A stretch of DNA of 64,000 nt. Source: Odobenus rosmarus divergens (Eukaryota > Chordata > Mammalia > Carnivora > Odobenidae). Position 1 is the first letter of the stretch; each line of letters opens with the position of its first letter. Positions 22,171 through 34,344 of this stretch are shown piece by piece. A program made the translations under genes and the position numbers. The notes under the pieces are model-generated. The model did no database searches. It saw only the letters and a program-made list of their open reading frames with translations, and had not been told where the DNA came from. The stretch lies in NCBI RefSeq assembly GCF_000321225.1, contig NW_004450397.1, positions 3,423,183-3,487,182 on the forward strand. The letters are read 5' to 3'.

Positions 22171-24339
22171 TAAAATATTCCTACAGATAAACTGATGGTG
22201 AATATCAATATAACAGGTAAATATTCAGCATTAGACTAAAATCAGCCTCTTTTACCACCAATAAAAAAAGGGCAAATAATCTTATCTTACCCAAGTTGAA
22301 TGAGAATTCACTCTAGACTTTCCTTCTCATGAGGCAGAGCTTGACATTCAACAACTCACACGTTTCATTTTCAGAGGTAAATGAACATGCTGCAGTTAAT
22401 TTGAGAGTTAATTCCTAGTTAGGAATAAATGGAGTAATGTGGGGGAAAATAACTCCTAATTGGAATACACTGAGTGGCTATAAAGTTACTCATAGTGCTA
22501 TGCATACCAAGCAGATTGTTAGTAGCCAGTAAAGGTAAAGGATCATGTGGCATCGGGACCTTAACCATGTTAATGATCTATGGCAATGTGGACCATGCAC
22601 TGGACTTCTAGAATTGTCCTTACAGAAATTCAAAAGTGCCCAGCACCAAACCTACCAGAATGTAACATTTTATTTTAGATGGAAAGGCTAGATTAGTGAA
22701 AAGAACTTGGTCTCTGAATGCAGACAAACCTAAATTTGAATCCTAGTGAAACCACAGTGAGCTGAACCTTGGGAACACATGCCTCAGTGCTTATAAATAC
22801 AGGGATGACATCAGGACACTGCAAGTGATACTTTGGTGCCACAAAGGTGTAAGTATAGTTTGCAGACCTTCTCAAGGGGAGGTGGAGGTGAGGATGACAA
22901 AGTCAGCCTCATCAGATTCTCTGGGTTTGAGAAGTCCCTTAATCTGAAGTCCCTAAGCCAAACAATGGCATGGGGCTTGGAGATGGGCAAAGGAACCCAC
23001 TGCAGCACTAAAGTGTGGTCTATAACACTGCTGCAGGTGCAAGAATTGTTTGTTGTTGCTTTGTGGTAAGATAAGCACAAAAAATAAGAGTAAAGATTTT
23101 AAACTTCTAGAAAAATTTGACAATGATGTATATCTGTTGAAACTAATAACAAAAAAATGTGTGTTTCTGTTTTGTATGTCTTTATTTTCATGTGCCCACT
23201 ATTCTAGTACTTCGATTTTACTGTATTTTATCAAAGTATTGGTTTGTGACAAAATGGGAGGAGGGAACCTGGTTCATCCTCAAAGACAATGTGTGAGGCC
23301 CTGATCTAGATATTAAGGCCCTTAAGTCTACTGACTGAAATCTAATAACTAATCTTTTTATGCAAAAGTACTGATTCCACATAGATATGGTCTTTTTAAA
23401 ACTTTTCCTCCAGTTTGGGTAATCTCAATAAGTAAAGCACTGAAGTCCAAATTTAAGGTCAAGATTTAGATTTGACAACATCAGAGCTAAATGGAAAACT
23501 AATTAGCAATCATTATGCTCATCAAATATAAGTCTATTTAATATCATTTCTTTTGCCTGGTTCAATGCTTTCTAGGCTTCCATGAAGCAACACTCTCAAT
23601 CAAATACCAATGGCACACTTGTTTCATGTGATGCTACATTACAGAGGCAATAATAAAAATGTTATCAAAAGTCAAGAGAAATGACTCTAGTCTAGATGAA
23701 TGAAACACAATTTAATTGAGAATATGGATCAGAAGAATTGATTTTTAAAAAAGCAATTTTCCCCCTTTGGGTTTGTCCTAGCTTTATAGTTCTATGCAAA
23801 TTTTTAATATCCAGTACAGATCTTGTAGTGTTATTACTGAAGCTCACAGCTGAAAATGCTCATTTACAAATGTTTATCTTACCAAACAGATAAACATTAA
23901 GGTGCTCTGTAATGGGTTTTTGTTTTGAGTTTATCCATTGATTTGTAAAATTCAGAGTGCGCAGATCCCTGTGTTAGGCTTTTAAATTTGCAAGTACTGG
24001 AGTTCAATCAATTCCAATTGTTGGAGTGGGACAAACATCCTTAGGTGAAAGAAAATATTACTTGATAACTCCTTTTATCTTCTTTAAGCTGAGAAAAGCA
24101 GCAGTCTCATTCAAATGCCAACTTCCCAATGAGAAACACACACTTTCTGCTTTATCTCCAACATAAGGCAGAAAGAAAAAGAGAACACAGCAAGCAGGAG
24201 AATATTACATTGTGTCTGAACATCTGATAGCCCCACACATCAGAAACAGATCTAATTGAGTGGCTTGCATCTTTTAACGGATACAGCAGCTATTAAATAG
24301 ACTTATTCCTTTAATCATAGAAACCAAGTCTTTATATTT
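22171..24339. other. no clear feature
   Basis: AT-rich intergenic DNA. 22690-22760 may be a degraded MIR head. No gene seen. Confidence 0.4.
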
Positions 24340-24745
24340 CCTCTCTCATATAATAAGTATTAAAAATTTTTATTACTTTTTTCCTGATTATAAGAGTAAT
24401 ACATGTTCATTATAGAAATGCATAAGAAAGCAAAAATTATCCATAGTTTTATCACATTTAGAGATAAATATCATTAACTTCTGTATATACTACTTCTCTT
24501 TTCTTTTTCCTGTAGATATTCATACATATTTAGTTTTCTATATAGCTGAGATTATGATGTGAATATCATATATCAGTGTGTATCTTATTCATTTACTATT
24601 AAACTATAAGTATTTTTCAAACCCAAAAAATATTGAGTACATAATTTCTAGCGACTGTATAATATTATATTGTATTGAAGTTATAACGCACATGAGCATC
24701 CTTCTACTGTTGGACACTTAACTTTATAAAGAAGTTAAGATGTTT
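24340..24745 (-). mobile_element. L1M 3' region fragment
   Basis: Weak antisense L1-type sequence ('gagtaatacatgttcattat', 'atattgtattg', 'ctactgttggacactta'). Confidence 0.45.
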
Positions 24746-24749
24746 TTAG

Positions 24750-24965
24750 AATCAATGGCTTGGTTCAATTCCTGGCTAGCTCTGCCACTTATTAGCTATG
24801 TGACCTTAGTCAAGGTCTTAATCTCTCTAAACTGTAATTTTCTTATCTATAAAAATTAGGATAATAATACCAGCTACTTTATAGGGCTACGAGAGTAAAC
24901 AAGATGCATATAAAAGAGCTAAGCACAGTTTTTGCCTTTTCTCATTAAATGTTAATTATTTTGAT
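24750..24965 (+). mobile_element. MIR
   Basis: Core MIR signature: 'ctctgccacttattagctat', 'gtgacctta', 'tctataaaaattaggataat', 'aagcacag'. Ancient mammalian SINE, + strand. Confidence 0.85.
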
Positions 24966-25311
24966 GCTATGATAAACATCCTAGGTCAGACAGCTTTGTT
25001 CTAGTTTTTTATTTAATTTAGACAATTGCCAAGAAGATTAGAAATAGAATAGGGGAGTATATTTTAAAAAGTACTTCTCAGCTTTGAGTACAACCAAGAG
25101 AAACTGTTGAACAGAGTAGACTTTGTCTAAATATCTTAGATTACTGAGGGTAAGCAAACTAGCATGACAACATGGAAAAGCTAATGGATTTAAATGTTTC
25201 GGGAACAAAAACATTTTGTGAATGCCACTTTCCTTGGAATTATTCATTCATTTCTCAGATGAATGTTAAAAATAGAAAGATGACTGGTCCACTCAGTAAA
25301 AGATGTTAGAT

Positions 25312-25382
25312 GAAAGATAGATAAAAGATAGATAGATAGTTGGAGAGACAAACAGATAGATGATGGATAGATGATAGACGAC
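25312..25382 (+). repeat. GATA-type microsatellite
   Basis: Imperfect (GATA)n with GATG and AGAC variants. Confidence 0.9.
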
Positions 25383-25849
25383 ATACAATATTTTGTACAT
25401 ACTTAGAAGAAATAAAACCTTTAATATGAAGTAACTCTGACCTGTTCAGGCTTTCCATCTGTCTGAACACTCTCTTCTTTCCTTTTGTTCATCTCTTACC
25501 CCACAGCCAACCTAGAGAAGTAGCTGCTAATTGTGGATCTTCCATACAGATGATGACTTCACTGAAAAATACTTTCATACACACAAAATCTGTTTACTCC
25601 ATAACTCATTGAATATGAGGAAGAGGAAAAGAAAGGAGTAAAAGGAACTTAAAAATATCCAAACTCATTTACTCTCACAAATCTCTGAAACACTTGTAAG
25701 AAATAGAAGTTAGTTACCCTAAAAATCAATTTATTGCATTTGTCATATGAATACACATATATTAAATAGATAACTTTCCTTATCTACATTAAAAAACAAA
25801 AAACAACAATAAAAACCCCCCACAAAACTTAGGCATTTGAGTTTAAAGA

Positions 25850-26378
25850 ACAACTGTGGCAGTCAACCTCCTGGATGGCCCTTGAATAGTCACATCAAAT
25901 ACGGTTCACATGCATAGCCAACAGGATACCTTGGAAATAACTGAGTGTGATTTCAGAGGTGAGGTCACCAAATACATTGTAGCTTCCACCTTGCTCTCTC
26001 TCTGATCACTCACTCTGGTGGAAGCCAACCACCATGTTGTGAGGACACTTAAGCAGCCCCTATGGAGAGGGCCATGTTGTGAAGAGTTGAGGCCTCCCGC
26101 CTCTAGCCAGCATCAACTTGCCAGCCTTATGAGTGAGCCACTGTGAAGCAAGACCTCTAGTCCCTGTTGAGATGTTCTAGCTGACATCTTGACTGTAAGC
26201 CTGTAATCCTTGAGACCCTAAGCTAGAATCACTTAACTAACCTAATTTGGGTACCCCCAAATTCTTGACATACAGGAAATTTGTGATATAATAAATGTTT
26301 ATTATTGTTTTAAGGCAGTAAGTTTTGAAGTAATTTGGTATGTATGTAATGATATATAGATAATACAACTGAAGTTGG
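25850..26378 (+). mobile_element. MLT1-type MaLR solo LTR
   Basis: Matches MLT1 structure: 'tgaggacacttaagcagccc', 'tatgagtgagccac', 'gacatcttgactgtaa', and the 3' end with 'aataaatgtttattattg' then 'ttttaaggcagtaagttttg'. A non-coding ERVL-MaLR relic. Confidence 0.85.
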
Positions 26379-26529
26379 TGCTCTTACAGCATTACTGTTC
26401 TTAGAGTACTCATTTAATTGACATTAACCAAGTAAAACTTTCCTTCATGATGTATAAAAGGAATATAGAATAACAACTAAAAAAAAATTAACTTTGGGGT
26501 CAGGTAGATATAATATTCAAGTTTTCTGT

Positions 26530-27330
26530 AAATATATGAAAAAAATACTCAACCTCATTAGTCATCAAGTGATTCAAATTAAAACCACAATAAGATACAA
26601 CTATATACCCACTACAAGTACTAAAATTAAAAAGAATGATAATACCAAGTGTTGATAAGGATATGAAGCACCTGGAATTCTTATATACTACTGAAGAGTG
26701 TACAACCACTTTGGTAAACTATTTGGCAGTACAAACTAAACTTATCCATGCCCTACCACCCAACCGTTGCACTCCTTGTAAGAAACCCAACAGAAATGTG
26801 CACATATGGGCAAGAAACAGTGTGTACAAAAATGTTTATAGTCAAACACTGGGAATAGTCTACATGTCCCACAGCAGTAGAATGGATAAATTAAGATGTA
26901 TTCATGCAATGAAATACTATACAGCAGTAAGAAATAAACAAATTACAGACATACTCAACAATAAGAATGAACCTCACATATTGAATGAAAGAAGCCAGTC
27001 TTTTAAGGCAAAAAAAGAAAAAGAAAGAAAGAAAAAAGAATGCAGTTTGTAATTCTGTTTATATAAAGTTCAAAACCAGACTGATCTATGTTGACAGAAG
27101 CCAGGACAATGGTTATCTTTGGGGAGGAGAAGGTAAAGGAGGAAGAAGTGACTGGGAAGGGCCAGGATGGGGAGATTTTGGGTGCTGATAATGATCTATT
27201 TCCTGATCTTCCTGGTGGTTGCTTTGGCATGATCACTTGGCAGAAATTCATCAAGCTGTGTATCTATGATTTCTGTACTTTTTTTGTATGTAGGCTATTC
27301 TTTGATAAAAATTTCACTTAAAAATATACA
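26530..27330 (+). mobile_element. L1M fragment (ORF2 C-terminus and 3' UTR)
   Basis: Starts in 'actcaacctcattagtcatc' and runs through the ORF2 C-terminal end ('gaatggataaattaagatgt', 'gaaatactatacagcagtaa') into a 3' UTR near 'ggacaatggttatctttggg'. The 138-codon frame at 26636-27052 is a decayed ORF2 piece. Confidence 0.85.
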
Positions 27331-27511
27331 ACATGCTAAGTATCAACCTTATTTTCTTTATTTTCATGGTTGAATTTCCATTAGATGGGAGAGAACTCTT
27401 GTTTTTAGGAACCACATATTGAAGTATTAAGAGAGAAGAGGGCACATGTCTGTAATTCTCAAGTGGCTTAGGAAAAAAGTAAAATATATAAATTATATAT
27501 ATATATAATTA

Positions 27512-27608
27512 TTTTTTTACACATTTTTCTCATCACTAAGTTTCTCCCTTTTTACATATATAAAATGTATATAGGGAGAAACAGTGATGAGAAAAATGTG
27601 TAAAAAAA
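27512..27608. repeat. near-perfect inverted repeat (hairpin)
   Basis: The left arm 27512-27549 and right arm 27572-27608 pair over about 35 bp with a 2-nt bulge (CACT-AAG-TTTC against CACT-G-TTTC). The AT-rich loop itself contains TACAT/ATGTA. Not assigned to a known MITE. Confidence 0.9.
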
Positions 27609-27644
27609 GTTAACAATTGAAAAAAAAAAAAAAGTTAACAATTG
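27602..27644 (+). repeat. short direct duplication AAAAAAAGTTAACAATTG
   Basis: Two identical 18-bp copies (27602-27619 and 27627-27644) separated by A only, directly after the hairpin. Confidence 0.9.
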
Positions 27645-27839
27645 GGAAGTCTGGGCCAAAGCATGTGAGAGTTCTTTGTGTTGTTCTTATAACTTTTCTA
27701 TGAATTTGAAATTATTTCAAAATAAGAAGTTAAAATGCATATTTAAAATACATTCAACAGTTCCACTTACTGACTGCATTTCCATGAGTTTATAGTCAAA
27801 TTAATAGGTAAATTTCTCTACGCCTTAGAAAGCACAGAA

Positions 27840-28010
27840 ATGGGGATATTTGTATCTGTCTTTCAAGGCTATTACAATGTTGTAAAAAAGTAAGAGAACT
27901 AATAGGTAAGTTACATAACTTGCCCTATGTCATATACCTAATAAGTGTGAGCCAGAATTTGAACTCACGAACTCTGACCCAAGAATCTACACTGTCATCT
28001 AGCATACAAA
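27840..28010 (-). mobile_element. MIR
   Basis: Reverse-complement MIR core: 'aagttacataacttgcccta' and 'gtgagccagaatttgaactc'. Confidence 0.7.
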
Positions 28011-28067
28011 TCAGTCAACCAAATGACACAATGAATGCCATATAACAGATGTCATTAACAGTATCTG

Positions 28068-28087
28068 TGATGATGATGATGATGATG
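28068..28087 (+). repeat. (GAT)n
   Basis: About six GAT units. Confidence 0.9.
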
Positions 28088-28099
28088 CTTGCATTATTA

Positions 28100-28432
28100 G
28101 TTTGCTAGGTCTGCTATAACAAAGTACCACAAATTGAGAGGTATAAAACAATAGAAACTTATTCCCCCATAGTTCTGGAGGCTAGAAGTCCAAAATCAAG
28201 GTGTTGGCAGGCCCATGATCCCTCCAAAGCCTCCAGGGGAAGATCCTTCCTTCTTCTCATCTATTATAAGGACACTATTCATATTGGATTAGGGCCCTCC
28301 CTAATTCAGTATGACCTCTCTTAACTTGATTATATCTGCAAAGACCCTTTTTCAAAATACAGTCACACTCACAGGTACTGGGGGTTAGGACCTCAACCTA
28401 TATTTTGAGGAGACACAATTCAGCCCATAAAA
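28100..28432 (-). mobile_element. MLT1-type LTR (antisense)
   Basis: Reverse complement of an MLT1 LTR: 'gctataacaaagtaccacaa', 'gttctggaggctagaagtcc', 'tataaggacac', 'ggattagggccctccctaat', and the terminal 'gacacaattcagcccata'. Confidence 0.8.
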
Positions 28433-30262
28433 AATGCTTAAGAACTTTGTCATGTTCTTGCCAGAGTAAGTTTAACTGAAAGAACTCTCTTGCTGATTCC
28501 CGGGAAGAGAGAAAATGATACTTGGGCAAGTAGAAAAGAAATCCTCTTATGGCTCTTCTTCTGCTTAAAAAAAAAAGTAAAATAAGTTGTTCTATTTTGC
28601 TTTCAGAAATGAAGTCATTTCAAAGTTTATGCAGTTCCTACTGTATTAAAAGCTACAGAACAAGGGCAAATGGATCTAGAGTACTTAAAAAAAGGCATAG
28701 TTTTGAGGAAACCTCATTAAAGGGTACCTCAGGATAATAAATGTAAATAAAGTGTTATATATATGTGAGCAGTGACCCTGGCAAATTGTTTTATTTAGGT
28801 AAATGTTTCTCTTCCTCTCTGAGAAGTACCTTTATCCCTGGGAAATATGTGTGTCTGTGTGTGTATTCAGTTTGGTAATTGGAGACTTCCACTGAGAGAG
28901 AATATATCTATTTAACATTGGAAGAGGAATGGGAAAGAGAGAACAGAGAAAGAGGTTTGACTTAAATCTAGCACCCACCTTCGTCTAGCATGGTGAAGCC
29001 CCCAGGGGTGATATTCTAGCTTGAATAACTCACATATTTATAAATATCATGCCCTGCATTATTATTTCTAGAGATTGCATGGTAGAGAAAGATCAGACAC
29101 ATCTCTGCAAATGGAGAAGTGGGTTTCCCAAAAGGGGATTAGAGGTTCGTATAGTATAGGCACGAATAAGAAAGCAATTGCTGAGAAATGTGGTATAGAG
29201 AGCAGGAGATCAAGGAGGGAACCTGAGTTGTGCCCATGAAGGAAATCCTCCACAAGGATTCTAGCCTTTGGGAGCTTTTCCCTTGGGCAGTGAGAATAAT
29301 GACATATAGCATACACTTTAAAATTTTTCTGAGTCATCATTCTCTTTACTCCCAACACCGTAAGTGAGTCAGATGTATCTGTACAGCCTAGTGAGTGAGG
29401 TATGCGATTAAGGGGTAGAGTAATAAAGGCAAGTGTAGCCAGTTGTTCATCTATCTCTCTGCATCCAATCAAGGTAGGCCTATTTTCCAGAAAATGTAAG
29501 CATTGTTATCGTCAAAAAAGAGTAGTGATCAGTTCCAAAGCAGAACAACATGAGATGAGAAAGATCAGAAAGCCAACGAAGGCAACAGTCCAGAGGACTA
29601 TTCAGGAGTTGGTGTAAGATAAACAAAATTTCCAAAAAAAAAAAAAAAAAATCGATCTTGAGAGACCTATGAATAGAGAAAGGGAGTGTGTGATACTACA
29701 CAGTCACTGCAAAGCTCTCCCACAAAACCCCACCACTTCATCATTTACACTTGTACTATATGTTCACATTTTTATGACTTGTATTTAGAAAAGTTACCAG
29801 AAATTTGCAGGAAAGATGATGCTGTTATCTTTTAATATCATGTAAATAAGACCACCTAAGGGCCATCTAACCAGAGAATGTAACTTTCTTTGATTTACTT
29901 ACTATTTGCTACTCATTAGAGTCTGATGTCGGCAAAGTTAGGTGTTTAACTTGTAGAAACTGATCAATTGCAAATGATGTCTGTCCTAAACAGAAGCTAA
30001 CCCTGAAAGTTATGGTTTACTGTCATGTTGGATATTAACTAGATTTGCATGTAATTTAGCAATTGAAATTCAGGACTCCTTTTTATTTATATTTTTTACT
30101 TATATGTAACAGTCCCATATTTTTGTCTGCACTGTTTTGTTAACCTACTCATTAAATAACAGTTTGATCTGTGCTATCTACTTGTATACAAATTACATTT
30201 ATATTTTGAAATTACATTAACACCTGCATACATTTGTAGCATATCTTATCAAAAGACAAATA
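28433..30262. other. no recognisable feature
   Basis: Intergenic DNA. A 134-codon minus frame (29068-29472) has no domain that I recognise. A poly(A) run lies near 29635. Confidence 0.45.
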
Positions 30263-30268
30263 TTTTTG

Positions 30269-30430
30269 GGGTGCCTGGGTGGCTCAGTCGGTTGGGCCTC
30301 CAACTCTTGATTTTGGCTCGGGTCATGATTTCAGGGTCATGGGATCGGGCCCCATGTTGTGCTCCATGCTGGGCACGAAGCCTGCTTGGGATCCTCTCTC
30401 TCCCTCTGCACCCCCCCTTAAAAAAAAAAG
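30269..30430 (+). mobile_element. Can-SINE, first of a tandem pair
   Basis: GGTGCCTGGGTGGCTCAGTC head, short CT-rich part and A-tail into which the next SINE has landed. Confidence 0.93.
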
Positions 30431-30435
30431 AGACA

Positions 30436-30627
30436 GGGGCGCCTGGGTGGCTCAGTTGGTTAAGCATCTGCCTTTGGCTCAGGTCATAATCTCAGGGTCC
30501 TGGGACGGAGCCCCGCATTGGGCTCCCTGCTCGGCGGGGAGCCTGCTTCTCCCTCTCCCTCTGCCTGCTTCTCCCTATGCTTATTCTCTCTCTCTCTCTG
30601 TCAAATAAATAAAACCTTAAAAAGAAA
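30436..30627 (+). mobile_element. Can-SINE, second of a tandem pair
   Basis: GGGGCGCCTGGGTGGCTCAG head directly after the A-tail of the previous copy. Its own tail is AATAAATAAAACCTTAAAAA. 'aaaagaca' occurs before the pair and after it. Confidence 0.95.
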
Positions 30628-31673
30628 AGACATATACTTTCAATTTTGAGCCTGGTTGGTTAGAGACAGAATGGACAGAAGGGGGAAGAGCAAAAAAGAA
30701 CATATTGGACATTTCAGGAAGTACATTTATAGTTTACAAAAGCAAACAATATGATATTTTATATTTGACTACAGTAAATAAAGCTTCAAAATTGATTTTG
30801 GCTGGTGGGAACATGTGGATGACAACAATAATTTTCAAATGGAGTATGATAGTTTTAGGTTTATTAGAAAAGAGGGATTATGGTCAAAAGAATTCCAAAA
30901 TGTTACTTTAGGAAATTGTTCGGTATTGTAAACCTCATGCCTGGAAATATGATGCACTATTCTGTTTATTATTGCCCTTATTTTTAAATCATATAAATAA
31001 ACCAAAATGCTGTGCTTGACACAAATATACTTTAAGACTTTACCTTTGGTGTTCCATAAATAATCATTTTGTAAGTTACTATGGTGTGTGACCAATTAGC
31101 TCATCTTGTTAGTTACTTGTGCTAATGAGGCCAAGGCCTCAGATCTGATCCCCAAACGATCAAGCTAGTCTCACAAACTCATACTGTATCATTAGTCACA
31201 AGAGGGATCTAACATTTAGTACGAATGTGGATGGAGCAGCACAAATCCATCAACCCCAAAATAACCTCAACTGTACACCCCAAATTTCACAGCTTGATAG
31301 CATTCTTTATTATAATGTGCAGGCTACAGAAACATCTCAAACCTGGAGCTGACTATGGCCAATGACTTTTTTTTTTTTTTTACTAATGAAAAATAAGAAG
31401 AATGTTGACCATAAAATTTCACAGAATGCTTTAGTTTTAATAACACTTTCACCAATATTAATAGCTAGGGTTTCTCTTATATTGAGAAATTGATTTTGCT
31501 CTATCAGTTATTATAAACTGGAGCTCCATCTGATGCTGACCTACCCTTGGCTTCTATTTAACTCACTCTGACTTACTTGGTTTATCCAGGGATTGTGGAT
31601 TCTGTCATCAAACCAGAGTGTTAAAACCCCTTGCAGCCCTTCTTCCTTTGCCATAGGCTTTTGGTGGCTTTAA
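30628..31673. other. no recognisable feature
   Basis: AT-rich intergenic DNA with a T-run at about 31368. Confidence 0.45.
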
Positions 31674-31687
31674 GAAAATGTACTCCC

Positions 31688-31910
31688 AGGGCGCCTGGGT
31701 GGCTCAGTTGTTAAGTGTCTGCCTTAGGCTCAGGTCATGATCCCAGGTCCTGGGATGGAGCCCTGCATCGGGCTCCCTGCTGAGCAGGGAGTCTGCTTCT
31801 CCCTCTCCCACTCCCCCTGCTTGTGTTCCCTCTCTTGTTGTGTCTCTCTCTGTCAAATAAATAACTAAAATCTTAAAAAAAATAAAAAATAATAATTAAA
31901 AAAAAAAAAA
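31688..31910 (+). mobile_element. Can-SINE with 14-bp TSD
   Basis: Complete SINEC with a long A-rich tail. GAAAATGTACTCCC (31674-31687) and GAAAACGTACTCCC (31911-31924) flank it. Confidence 0.96.
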
Positions 31911-31924
31911 GAAAACGTACTCCC

Positions 31925-32679
31925 TTTCAGTATCTAAGGACTCAGTCTATGTTGGTTTCTTTACAAAAGGAAGAATTTTGTTTTTCTGTTCCATATGACA
32001 AAAGCTAAGGGGGGGAGAATAATCCTTTTCTGAATATAATGACATATTCTTACCACATATCGGACATTTTTTATTGATTTCCTACACCAAGTCCAATAGG
32101 ATTTCATATCAAAAGCAGCAGCTTCCCTAAAAATTTATTTGGTACTTAGTTTTTTCAAGGCTATTCTCTATTAAAGAGATATTTTTTCGAGCAACATTTT
32201 ACACGCATTCAAGTGAGAAAGGCTCCTTCTAGAGGTTTCTCAGAGGCTAATTTTATCCTATTATTTCATTATGGAACATAAAATAAGTTAATAAAATCAT
32301 CTGCTCATTTACATATGAAATTTACAGTATATGAGATGGTGATGAGGCTCTATATAGAGGAAATTGCACAAGAAATGGGGAGAAAGAATAGGAGGATGTG
32401 AAGGGGATTTGCAAACACCTGAGTAGCTCTCTTTCTTCTCCCTCCAATCTTTCCTCTTAGTGAGGCCTGCCCTGGTCATTGTAATTATATCATTTTGAGC
32501 TTCTATCATGTGTTCTGCTTTTGTCAATAAGACGCAGGGTCAAATTTATGTCTTTATTATGTGCATTGCTTATCAGATGCCTTCCCTTACTCCATGAGGC
32601 AAGAATTTTCGTCCATTTAATTCACTATTGTATCCCAAGGTTCTAGAGCATTACATAATACAGAGTAAGGGCTCAATAC
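31925..32679. other. no recognisable feature
   Basis: Intergenic DNA without a supported gene. Confidence 0.45.
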
Positions 32680-32833
32680 ATCTATATATATGAAATGAAT
32701 GGAAGGTGTGGTCAGGGATGGCTTCTCTGGAAAGCTGACGATGTGGGAAGTTGGTGAGAGGATGAGCCTTGAAGGTGGACTCATGCCTGGAGAGTTGAAG
32801 AAATGGTGGAGACTCCACTGTGGTTGCAGTGGA

Positions 32834-32867
32834 CTCCCATCCAAGTACTAACCAGGCCCGACCCTGC
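32834..32867 (-). pseudogene. 5S rRNA internal fragment (34 bp)
   Basis: On the minus strand this is an exact 34-base match to vertebrate 5S rRNA, about nucleotides 56-89, covering the intermediate element and most of the C box. It is flanked by TTGCAGTGGA at 32824-32833 and 32868-32877, a 10-bp direct repeat. Too short to make 5S rRNA. Confidence 0.85.
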
Positions 32868-33029
32868 TTGCAGTGGAACAAGAGGGGGAATAGTGGAAGA
32901 TGATAGGGAAGTAAGGGGCCAGATGCACAGTGTCTGTGGGTCCTTATAAGTGTTTCACCTTTTACTTGGATGAGAAGGGAAGCCATTAGCAGTTAGAGCC
33001 GAGTTAAATCAGGATTATATAAGCTTTTA

Positions 33030-33225
33030 TTTTTTTTAAGATTTATTTATTTTTATTTATTTGAGAGAGAGCATGCACAAGTGCAGAAGGGCAGAGAGAA
33101 TCCTCAAGCAGACTCCCCACTGAGTGCGGAGCCTGATGCAGGACTTGATCCCTGGACCCTAAGATCATTACCTGAGCTGAAATCAAGAGTCAGCCGCTTA
33201 ACTGACTGAGCCACCCAGGCACCCC
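33030..33225 (-). mobile_element. Can-SINE inserted in L2, 19-bp TSD
   Basis: Antisense SINEC. The flanks at 33011-33029 and 33226-33244 match with three base differences. Confidence 0.95.
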
Positions 33226-33590
33226 AGGATTCTATATGCTTTTAAAAGGATTTCTCTGTCTAGCTACTCTTTGAGAATAGACTGCAGGGGGTAGACAGGA
33301 GAAAAACATTTAAAAGACGGTTGCAATAATCCAGAAGGGAGATGACAATTATTTGGTGGTAGTAGAGAGTGGTCAGATTCTGTACTCATTTTGAAGATGT
33401 AGTTGATGGGATTTATTGACAGATTGGCTGTGAGGTAGGAGAGTAAGAAAGAAACTCAGGGTGACTTCAAAATGTTTGATCTAAGAAAGTGGTTGGATAC
33501 AGATGTCACTGACTAAGATATAAAGACTATGGAAGACATTTTGGGGAGAATGAAAAAAGGTGTTGGAAATCAATATTTTTTTGTTAAATT

Positions 33591-34344
33591 TTGATTTTGA
33601 TGGTCAAAGTGGTCTGAATTTCTTGTCTTATTTTCCTAAGCCACCTGGCGGTTTATGCTGTGGACTTACCTCCAGGCTTTGTGAGTTCCCTAATGGCTCC
33701 ACCCATTCCAGATTTCCAATGTAAGTACCACGGAACCTTTCTAGAATTCCAGAACCTTTCTGGGAACGTATATATACATATATATAAAGTTTGTTTGCAT
33801 CAGAGAGCTGCACACAAGGGAGCAGAGCTCAAATCTGAGAGTGATTCACCCATGGCCCTTCTGTAAGGAAGAGAGGAACAGTGAACTCAAAGGGTTCATT
33901 GGGAACCTTGCCTGTACGTCTCATGCCATAGGCCAGTAGCAGTCAGCTTTAGATCACATTCTTTGTCGTGAAAAGCTGTTTAAAAAATGATTAAGGAAGA
34001 CAATTTAGGTAATACAAACAAACTTCATTTAACACTTCATGAGGTAGACAGTCTCCTTCTGGAGAACTGCAAAATAGGGCAGAAGACAGGAAGCTTTTAT
34101 AGAATAAAGAATAAGGAACAAGGAAAACACAAATAGGAAGCATCTGATTGGCTGAGGCCCCACAGTCAACCTTGTTTGGCATGAGAAGGAACAAGGAAGT
34201 AAGTATATAGCCCAGAGTTGGCTTTTGTAGATTGGCTAACTGGTTAATACTGTGTTTTAGTTAAGTGGAATCTTTCCAGGCACACAAAAATTATCTAGCT
34301 TTTGGTTTGCTAATGTGGCACCCCAGGCAGGAGCAGCTCCATGT
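33591..34344. other. no recognisable feature
   Basis: Intergenic DNA without a supported gene. Confidence 0.4.

Larger units (their letters stand above)
32680..33590 (-). mobile_element. L2 element (antisense), split by a SINE
   Basis: The + strand reads as reversed L2: 'gtggtcagggatggcttctc', 'gagaagggaagccattagca', then after the SINE 'tgagaatagactgcaggggg', 'gttgcaataatccagaaggg' and 'gtggtcagattctg'. It contains a 5S rRNA-derived insert at 32834-32867. Confidence 0.85.

Noticed and set aside
26636..27052. 138-codon ORF
   Set aside because: A decayed L1 ORF2 C-terminal piece running into the 3' UTR, not a host gene.
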